NCBI GenBank assembly: GCA_030844895.1
Contig: CM061233.1
Span: 59,049,468-59,113,467 of the forward strand
From: Ambrosia x helenae
Taxonomy: Eukaryota > Streptophyta > Magnoliopsida > Asterales > Asteraceae
Reading direction: 5' to 3'
Length of the DNA stretch: 64,000 bases
Shown: positions 56,942 through 64,000 of the stretch, piece after piece
How the letters are laid out: every line of letters starts with the position of its first letter
Position numbering within the stretch: the first letter of the stretch is position 1
The notes under the pieces: model-generated
Told to the model about the DNA's origin: nothing
The model's input: only the letters and a program-made list of their open reading frames with translations
Databases searched by the model: none
Program-made: the position numbers and the translations under genes

Positions 56942-57638
56942 TGTTAAAATATGACACATTCAGGTTTATCTTTCCAATTCTTTTACTAATAATATTATTT
57001 GAATTTTATTACATATGTTCTACTTATGTTGTTTTATATTTTGTGAGGTTTGAACGGACTGATCGAGCCCAGCTGAGTTGAGTTGATAAGTAGAGGCCCA
57101 GTTGATAAGCTGAGTTTATTAGTAGAGGCACAGTTCCAAGACTGCTGAGATGATTAGCCCGTGATAGTTCCAGCCCAAGTCTATATTATATATTTATCCA
57201 GTCCAGCCTAGATGACAAAAGGCCCAGCCTGGAAACGTGTGTTTGTTCGTATTAAATCATGGTCGTCTGATCACGATCTGTGTGCTATTTTATGATCCAA
57301 GAGTTGGAGTTGGCTGAATATTTGTTTTCTCTATAGAAGGTTCCAAGCCTTCTATAAAACCCCATCTTGTATCTCCTACGCAAAGTTTAGCACTAATATT
57401 CTTTGAGTCTCTCTTGTTATTCTCTCTTTTCGTCTAAACAAATTAGGGTTTCATATTGTTGTGTTCAGATATCTCTTGTATCTGATCTTATGAAGTTTAT
57501 GTAATCTGTTGATAGGTATTGAGTGTTTGAGAGATTTGTTCAGATTTTGTTGAGAGTGTGTTTGGTTCTTGTGAACTTTGATTCTTTTTTATTAATAAAT
57601 TTGTTTGAGTTTTCTGGTATCATGTCATCTTTGTAACA
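56942..57638 (+). repeat. 5' LTR and PBS of Copia 2
   Basis: A TATA box (TATAAAAC, about 57353) follows a CCTTC/GAAGG palindrome in the LTR. The PBS TGGTATCAGAGATC begins at 57639, immediately after the LTR. Confidence 0.92.
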
Positions 57639-58264
57639 TGGTATCAGAGATCTAGGATTTGTTAATCGATCTTGGTTATCTTCTTCCGTTGATATTAGGG
57701 TTTCTCTGGATTGTTTGAAGGTTGTTGTATCATCTTCATACGATTGAATGTCCTGGTGTTCATTGATTGGAACAAACTGGTGTAGATCTGAAAAATCAGA
57801 TCTAGGGTTTATGCTCTTGAAGGAATTAGCTGGACATTGGAGTCAAATCTACTCTCAAGATCTGTGGTTTTATTGGGAAGCTTGTTTTTCTTTAGTCTCT
57901 GGTGTTATAACCCTAAGTGAAGGTTGTAACACTACGCGTTGTTAGAGAACCCTAACTTAGGCACCTGTTTGGTGAGATCTTTCCTTGATTTACTATTTTC
58001 TAGAGTTTGTCCTAAGGAGTCTGTTCCAGGGTTTGAATCCCTGTTTAGATTTAGGATTTGTCTAGAGTTTTTAGGAGGCTCCTATACGAGGACCTGCACT
58101 GGCACCCTTTGAGTGATGAACCACTGATCTGGATTACCAATACAGCTTCGCCATGTGTCTTCTTGATTTGTTTTCTATGATTAATCTTATCTGGTTGACT
58201 GTTTGTGCTCTATTTGTCTCCTTGTATGATCTATTGTTATGTGTTCCTTGTTGTGTTAATAGCT

Positions 58265-59010
58265 ATGGTTAATGAAAGTGGGGGTCAAGGTCAGGATCCA
58301 GCAACTGGACCTAATGTTGGTCCTCTTGTTGATCCTGTTGCGACTTTGGTTAATAACTAGATACTGGTGACCCTCTTTACCTTCATCTAAGTGACTCTAC
58401 CAATTTAACTATTGTGAGTATTAAACTAAAAGGAACTGAAAATTACAGTGCGTGGTCTAATGCTATGATTCTTGGTTTACAACTTAAAAATAAACTAGGA
58501 TTCATTAATGGAGAATGTGTTAAACCTGTTGATGACCATGTTCTTGCTAGATAATGGGATAGGTGTAACTCTATTGTGCTTACTTGGATCCTTAATTCCA
58601 TGTCTGAGGAACTGTACATTGGACAAGTGTTCTCTAAACTTTCTATTGATGTTTGAAAGAACTTAAAGAAACCTATGATAAGATTGATGGCTCTGTGGTG
58701 TTTGATCAAATACTCCAATTACCTCCATGTACATGTGATGCTGCAAAAGATTTTAACAGTTTTAGTCAAATGATCAAACTTATGCAGTTTTTAATGGAAT
58801 TAGATAGTTATTATCAAGCTGTTAGAACTAATCTGATAACTAGGGACAATTTGCCTACTGTAAATGAGGCTTTATGCTATAGTGTCTAAAGAAGAGTCAC
58901 ATAGAAACTCTAGTGGTTCTAATAAGAAAACTCAGACTGTTGGTTTCCTTGCTAAAACTGGCCAGTTTATTGATTTTAGTAAAAGGTTTGGAAATAAAAC
59001 TACTAATTAG
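58265..59010 (+). pseudogene. Copia 2 gag
   Basis: An ATG at 58265 starts MVNESGGQGQDP. The Copia gag motif YSAWSNAMILGLQLKNKLGF follows in another frame, then WDRCNSIVLTWILNSMS, and KIDGSVVFDQILQLPPCTC at 58680-58740. At least three stops and two frame changes break it (for example TAG near 58360 and TGA near 58653). The fold is that of the UBN2/retrotran-gag family that packages element RNA. Confidence 0.8.
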
Positions 59011-59922
59011 TCATCTTTGAAATGTTCACACTGCAATAAGAATGGTCATTTAGCTGAGAAATGTTTTGAACTTATTGGTTACCCCCCTTGGATGATATCA
59101 AGGGGGAATCAATCTAAAAATGGTAGGGTTAAAAATAGTAGTAATAATGCCACTATTGATTCTAATACTCCTACTTCTTCTTTGACTAATGAACAACTTT
59201 CTAAACTGTTAAGTCTTTTGAATGAGAAAACCAAAGAAAACCCACAGAGATGCAATGTGTCAGGTAGTTTTTTATGTGCTAATGTTTGTGGAAAATCTAT
59301 ATTTAGTCTTGCAAGTAATGTAGGGAAGAAGATTAGAATTGGTTGGATTGTTGATTCAGGAGCTAGTCAACATATGGTTTCTAATGACGTTGAATTAACT
59401 GACTATGTTGAAGTGTCTGAGTTAAATATTCATGTTAATCATCCTAATGGGACTAAAGCCTTAGTAACTAAAATTGGAAATGTTAATCTAGCCAATGGGG
59501 TTGTTTTAAAAGATGTATTAGTGGTTCATGAATACAAAGTCAATCTTATTTCTCTACATAAACTTGCTAGGGATAATAATTTGTATGTTGGGTTTTATGA
59601 GGATACCTGTTATATACATGACTAGTTAACCAAGAACACCCTGGTGACTGGTAAACAACTTGAAGGATTATATTTGTGTGGAAATGCATGTTTAAATACT
59701 AAGGTGTGCTTTAATTCTGAATTATATAAAATATGGCATGCTAGGTTAGGCCACCCCTCTAATCAAGCTGTTAATACTTTTAAAACTAAACTCAACTTAG
59801 GAGATCATGATAAAAATTAACCATGTAAGATTTGTCATAAAGCCAAAGAACATAGAGAACCCTTTCCACTAAGTGAACATAAGTCCAGTCAAGTTAGAGA
59901 ACTTGTTCACTTAGATGGTGAG
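59011..59922 (+). pseudogene. Copia 2 zinc knuckle, protease and GAG-pre-integrase
   Basis: A CCHC knuckle (CSHCNKNGHLAEKC) is followed by the protease motif WIVDSGASQHMV. After a TAG at 59623-59625 come IWHARLGHPSNQAV and CKICHKAKEHREPFPLSEHK, the zinc-binding region. The sequence is in one frame from 59017 apart from that stop and a TAA near 59818. At about 59914-59920 it jumps directly into RT sequence. Confidence 0.87.
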
Positions 59923-60649
59923 TTAAATGAGGAAGTTTATATGAAACTTCCTAAGGGTTACAGTAACAAAGAGGATAATAAGGCCTGTAAATTAAAAAAA
60001 GTCATTATATGGTCTTAAACAGGCCCTAGAATGTGGAATGAAAAACTTGTGAATGTTTTTTTTTGAATTTGGATTTTAAAGAAGTAAATGTGATCATTCT
60101 ATGTTTTTCAAAAATTCTAATTCTGTGATTATTCTTCTTCTTGTATATGTGGATGATATTGTTGTTACTGGTAATTATATTAGTGAAATTGAAAACATAA
60201 AATTGTGGTTAAAGACTAAGTTTATGATTAAAGACTTAGGAAAATTACAATATTTTTTGGGAATTGAAGTTATAAGAGATAACAATGATCTTATTTTAAC
60301 CCAAAGAAAGTATTGCACTTATTTGTTGTCTGAATATGGCATGTTAGCCTGTAAACCTGTTAATGTACCAATTGATCAAAATCATGTGTTGACATCATTA
60401 GTTGCTAATGATTTTAAACCTATTGACAACATAACTGCTTATCAGCAACTTGTTGGTAAGTTAATTTATCTACCACACACAAGACTTGACATATCTTATG
60501 ATGTGCATTTTTTAAGTCAATTCATGCATTGTCCTTTAAATGGTCACCTAAAAGTTGCATTTAAATTGCCAAGGTACTTGAAACTTTCTCCTAGTAAGGG
60601 AATCAAGTTCAAGAAAGGTGATCAATTTAATCTGAATGCCTTTTTCTGA
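59917..60649 (+). pseudogene. Copia 2 reverse transcriptase (C-terminal half)
   Basis: It begins in mid-RT with GELNEEVYMKLPKGYSNKED, then a degenerate YGLKQA region with frameshifts (60000-60100), then LLVYVDDIVVTG at 60135-60170 and KDLGKLQYFLGIEV. The whole integrase core and the first half of RT are missing, removed by a deletion that joins the pre-integrase domain in frame to RT. The frame ends at 60649. Confidence 0.87.
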
Positions 60650-61105
60650 TTCTGACTGGGGAAAGTGTATTAGTACTTGGAAGTCTGTGACTGGGTATTG
60701 TGTTTTTCTAGGAGATAACTTAATATCTTGGAAAAGCAAGAAACAGTCAACAGTTTCCAGATCTTCAGCTGAAGCTGAATATCGTGCAATGTGTGCTGTT
60801 ACTTGTGAGGTTATGTAGCTAAGGAACTTGCTTGAAGAATTGAGTGTGATTGCTAAAACCCTATGGAATTGCATTATGAAAACAATGCAGTTATGTCTAT
60901 AGCTGCTAATCTTGTATCCTATGATAAGACTAGACACTTTGAATTAGACCTTTATTTTTTAAGGGATCAAATTCTAAAGGGCGTTGTCAAAACTGTTTCT
61001 ATTGATACCAAGGATCAGGTGGCTGATTTGTTCACAAAAGGGTTACTTGCAATTACACATAAAGAGTTGTGCAAAAAGTTATGCTTGTTTGACCCATTTA
61101 GATAA
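60636..61105 (+). pseudogene. Copia 2 RNase H
   Basis: FSDSDWGKCISTWKSVTGYC, then SKKQSTVSRSSAEAEYRAM, a TAG at 60816-60818, and after a frame change LHYENNAVMSIAANLVSYDK and HFELDLYFLRDQI. These are the Copia RNase H motifs in order. Pol ends at the stop at 61103-61105, shortly before the polypurine tract. Confidence 0.86.
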
Positions 61106-61188
61106 TGGGTGTTCTTGTTAAGATTGGCTGGTTTTGACCCATTTGGGTAAAAGCATTGTGGGGGTGGGGGTGGGGTGGGGTGGGGGGT

Positions 61189-61881
61189 TGTTAAAATATG
61201 ACCCATTCAGGTATATCCTTCTAATTCTTTTACTAATAATATTATTTGAATTTTATTACATATATTCTACTTATGTTGTTTTATATTTTGTGAGGTTTGG
61301 ACTGACTGATCGAGCCCAGCTGAGTTGATAAGTAGAAGCCCAGTTGGTAAGCTGAGTTGATTAGTATAGGCCTAGTTCCAAGAGTGCTGAGATGATTGGC
61401 TCATGATAGTTCCAGCCCAAGTCTATATTATATATGTGTCCAGTCCAGCCTAGATGACAAAGGGCCCAGCCTGGCAACGTGTGTTTGTTCGTATTAAATC
61501 CTGGTCGTCTGATCACGATCCGTGTGCTATTTTTATGATCCAAGGGCTGGAGTTGGCTAATTATGCGTTTTCTCTATAGAAGGTTCCAAGCCTTCTATAA
61601 AACCCCTTCTTGTATCTCTTGTGCAGAGTTTAGCAATAATATTCTTTGAGTCTCTCTTGTTATTCTCTCTTTTCGTCTAGACAGATTAGGGTTTCATATT
61701 GTTGTGTTCAGATATCTCTTGTATCTGATCTTGTGAAGTCTGTGTAATCTGTTGATAGGTATCGAGTGTTTGAGAGATTTGTTCAGATTTTGTTGAGGGT
61801 GTGTTTAGTTCTTGTGAACTTTGATTCTTTTTTATTAATAAATTTGTTTGAGTTTTCTGGTATCATGTCATCTTTGTAACA
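61189..61881 (+). repeat. 3' LTR of Copia 2
   Basis: 693 bp beginning TGTTAAAATATGACCC after the G-rich polypurine tract and ending TTTGTAACA, followed by GTAAC. It has scattered substitutions and small indels compared with the 5' LTR. Confidence 0.92.
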
Positions 61882-61886
61882 GTAAC

Positions 61887-62944
61887 TAGTAGCATAATAC
61901 AAGTAATGGTATCCAATGATTAATTGTTTTTCTAGAGAATTGTGTTGTTTTGATTCAAATTCAACAATGTTACAACGGTCAAATAATAGGAATACAAGAT
62001 GATATTGATTAGTAACACTGAGTAATCCGTTTCTTTAAACTGCAGTGGTAGTAAAGAATCCCTTTGTTGTTGTCGCCTATTACTTTTCATAATAATTGGC
62101 TAACGAGTAGCGACTTTTCTAGTTCCTTGTCGAACTACATTTATGAATTGTTGGCGACGAATTTTGAATTGCTAAATTGGGTGGTCGATGATTTTGGAAT
62201 GTTAAAAGGAAAGTCGAAATCCTGCCCATTCATATTCTCTGTGTCGTAGGCACGTAACTATTACAGATCCTAGATATAATTTTTTTTTAATGGGGACTCT
62301 ATTAGATTATATGTCTAATGCCCTAGCTAGGGGCAAATCTACAGGGGATCAAGTGGGTCCATTGACCCTCTAGCTTCCAGCCGGCCATACAAGATATGAT
62401 CTTTCAATCTATAGAACTTTGTATTTTGACCCCCCGTGTGATAGTTAGAGGCTTATGAGACTGTTATTGAAAAGTATTTACACCGGAAAAATAAGATTAT
62501 ATAAAGGTGCTCACAATTTTTTTTTTGTTCTTCGTGAGTACGATGGTGTGAAGACGATGAGAGTAATTTTGTAATTAACCAATCAAATAAAAAGTCTAAT
62601 GAGTAAGAGTAGCCAAGACGTTCTATCTTTTCAATTTCAAATGCTTTCACTTTTTTTTTTATATATAAAGTTTAAAATTAAATACTTAATATACAATTCA
62701 TAATTTATCACAACTATTTTACTATGCCGTTTAATTTAGATGACATTTTAATTAGGTAAACACTATCAACATTTTTAATATTTTTCCTAATTTTTATTTT
62801 ATATCACTAAAATATATTGAGATTAGTAAAATATTGGGTTCTGAGTTTCATACACCTCGTAACATCATATTTTAAGATATGTGTCAGCCTTTTATTGGTG
62901 TTTGAAGTGGACAAGGATGTATGAATACTAAATAGGAGGTGTAT
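61887..62944. other. Intergenic spacer, nothing recognised
   Basis: AT-rich flank with no ORF above about 65 codons and no recognisable element ends. It lies upstream of the receptor kinase gene. Confidence 0.4.
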
Positions 62945-62950
62945 AATTAA

Positions 62951-63620
62951 GGTATGTTTGGCAAGGAGCTTTTAAGAGCTTTTAGGAGCTTCAAGCTTCA
63001 AGCTTTTAAGAAAAAACTCCTACTTATTAAAAAGTCTTGTTTGGTTGAAGGGGCTGGAAGCTTTTAGGTTAGAGAAAACTCTCTATAGTGAAAAGCTACT
63101 AGTAGTAGCTTTTAAGAAAAAACTCTACTAACTACAAGCTTTTAATTATTCCCTCCGTCCCATTAGAAGTGTTCATATTTCCTTTTTTATTTTTTCCATT
63201 TCATGTGTCCATTTTCAAAAATCATTAGGCAATTTCCAAATTTACCCTTAAAAACACAACTAAAATAAACAAAGAATATGATAGACCCATATATGATAAG
63301 GGTATAATTGTCACATGACAAGAAAAAAAAGCAATCATTTAATATGCCTAAAACTTTGTGTTTTTTCAAACCAAGACAATTCTAATGGGACGGAGGTAGT
63401 AGTAAATTACACAAATACCCATTCTATTTTAAAAATAAAAATAAAAACTTTTTTTACAAGCTTTGAATTATGCTCATTTTGATCAGTTTATATATTTTAT
63501 TAAAGCTCCAGCTACTCTGCCAAACACTAAAATATATATAAAAAGCTTTCAGCTATCAGCTTACAGCTACCAGCTACCAACTTGCAGCTACCAGCTTCAA
63601 GCTATTTTTTTCAAACATAC
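62951..63620. mobile_element. hAT-like MITE
   Basis: The outer ends are GGTATGTTTGGC on the left and GTATGTTTG (reverse complement) on the right, with AATTAA on both sides (62945-62950 and 63621-63626). Subterminal regions carry many AGCTTTTA and CAGCTACCAG motifs, as is typical of hAT miniature elements. The duplication looks like 6 bp and not the usual 8, so the class call is tentative. Confidence 0.6.
63149..63399. mobile_element. Stowaway MITE nested in the hAT-like MITE
   Basis: The left end TTCCCTCCGTCCCATTAGAA and the right end, as reverse complement, CTACCTCCGTCCCATTAGAA form terminal repeats of the CTCCCTCCGTCCC type. TA duplications are at 63147-63148 and 63400-63401. About 251 bp. 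Confidence 0.85.
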
Positions 63621-63739
63621 AATTAAACAGGATACTAGAGCTACAAATGTATAATTATATAAAAGTACCTAGTATACAATCTTTTGTTTATCAATCATCT
63701 TTCCAAAAGAGTCAATTTTTGTCTCTCTTAAACTCTTCC

Positions 63740-63748
63740 TATATATAC
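63740..63748 (+). promoter_or_regulatory. TATA box of the receptor kinase gene
   Basis: TATATATAC lies 43 bp before the proposed start codon. A tiny upstream frame (ATG TGG CTC TAA, 63757-63768) lies between them, but transcription probably starts near or after it. Confidence 0.5.
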
Positions 63749-63782
63749 TTTATTTCATGTGGCTCTAACCAATCATATCATC

Positions 63783-64000
63783 ATGATTACAACCCTTCTC
63801 CTTCACTCCATCCTCTTCTTCTCCATTCCTCTATTTCTTTCCTCCATCCATGCTCTCAATCCAGATGGAATCACACTCCTTTCCTTCCAACACTCTCTTC
63901 TCTCCCACCAACCTTCACTCCTCCAAACCTGGAACCAATCCGACCTCACCCCTTGTTCATGGACCGGCGTCACATGTTCCCCCTATAACGGTCCAGTCAC
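63783..64000 (+). CDS. LRR receptor-like kinase, 5' end (runs off the window)
   Basis: An ATG at 63783 opens a frame with no stop to the window end (72 codons). It has a signal peptide (hydrophobic LLLHSILFFSIPLFLSSIHA), then LNPDGITLLSFQHSLL and SLLQTWNQSDLTPCSWTGVT ending with a Cys. This is the LRRNT_2 cap that begins plant leucine-rich-repeat receptor kinases; the CSWxGVxC motif is characteristic. The closest style is the At5g67280/At2g23300 group, but that is from memory of the family. It would be a plasma-membrane receptor. This is the only likely host gene here; the DNA is CT-rich, unlike the transposons. MITEs lie just upstream. Confidence 0.85.
   Translation, partial: MITTLLLHSILFFSIPLFLSSIHALNPDGITLLSFQHSLLSHQPSLLQTWNQSDLTPCSWTGVTCSPYNGPV

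Larger units (their letters stand above)
56942..61881 (+). mobile_element. Copia element 2, decayed, TSD GTAAC
   Basis: LTRs at 56942-57638 and 61189-61881 begin TGTTAAAATATGAC and end TTTGTAACA. The duplication GTAAC lies at 56937-56941 and 61882-61886. The PBS TGGTATCAGAGA follows the left LTR and a G-rich polypurine tract (61157-61187) precedes the right one. The coding region runs plus-strand with many stops and an internal deletion. LTR differences are numerous, so this is an older copy than element F. Confidence 0.93.

Noticed and set aside
63647..63988. A 113-codon plus-strand frame at the right edge.
   Set aside because: It is in another frame from the receptor kinase start at 63783, which has a signal peptide and the LRRNT motif.

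Overview
The window is plant nuclear DNA, almost entirely made of nested transposable elements. LTR retrotransposons with initiator-Met PBSs, multi-kb LTRs, Helitrons, a PIF/Harbinger element, a Mutator-like element, a SINE, L1-type LINE ends and MITEs all point to a large eudicot genome. Asteraceae is my guess from the style of the elements; this is inference only. The one likely host gene is the 5' end of an LRR receptor kinase at the right edge (from 63783).

Layout. 1-18282: a minus-strand Tekay-like Ty3 chromovirus ('G1'). Its 3' LTR runs off the left edge. Gag-pol (591-5182) is one reading frame with two nonsense codons and a predicted 80-bp gag intron. An extra GC-rich sense ORF ('ORFx') lies between PBS and gag. 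The 5' LTR is 14181-17913, and beyond it sits the 3' end of a second, tandem copy. ORFx is split by a non-autonomous LTR element ('A', 5671-9934, TSD CTAAT), and a 2.6-kb segment carrying the right LTR of A plus part of ORFx was then tandemly duplicated at a 6-bp microhomology.

18283-25507: a truncated LTR, an L1 LINE 3' end, two short LINE insertions with TSDs, a rearranged Harbinger ORF1-like remnant, and Helitrons, including a tandemly repeated Helitron 3' terminus. 25508-29411: a 3.9-kb solo LTR related to G1 (TSD TATAT). 29761-36389: a minus-strand Copia element without gag (TSD TAATG), whose 5' LTR is split by a 2.5-kb solo LTR (TSD CAAGT).

36499-46394: three nested elements. Helitron C carries intron-containing ABCC-transporter exons, other gene-like exons and a SINE. 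Helitron B, inserted four bases inside C's 5' terminus, keeps a helicase C-terminus. A PIF/Harbinger element with an open transposase is inserted in that helicase. 46624-55816: a Mutator-like element (9-bp TSD) holding a young non-autonomous LTR element ('F', 47171-55050, TSD GTTTG). 56942-61881: a decayed plus-strand Copia with an IN/RT deletion. 62951-63620: a hAT-like MITE with a Stowaway MITE inside it.

The observations I rate highest are the extra ORFx of the chromovirus, a set of regularly spaced hairpins in its LTR whose stems differ in sequence but still pair, the gene-capturing nested Helitron, and an 11-residue-period repeat shared by non-autonomous elements A and F. Coordinates and identities were read by eye; no alignment was computed.
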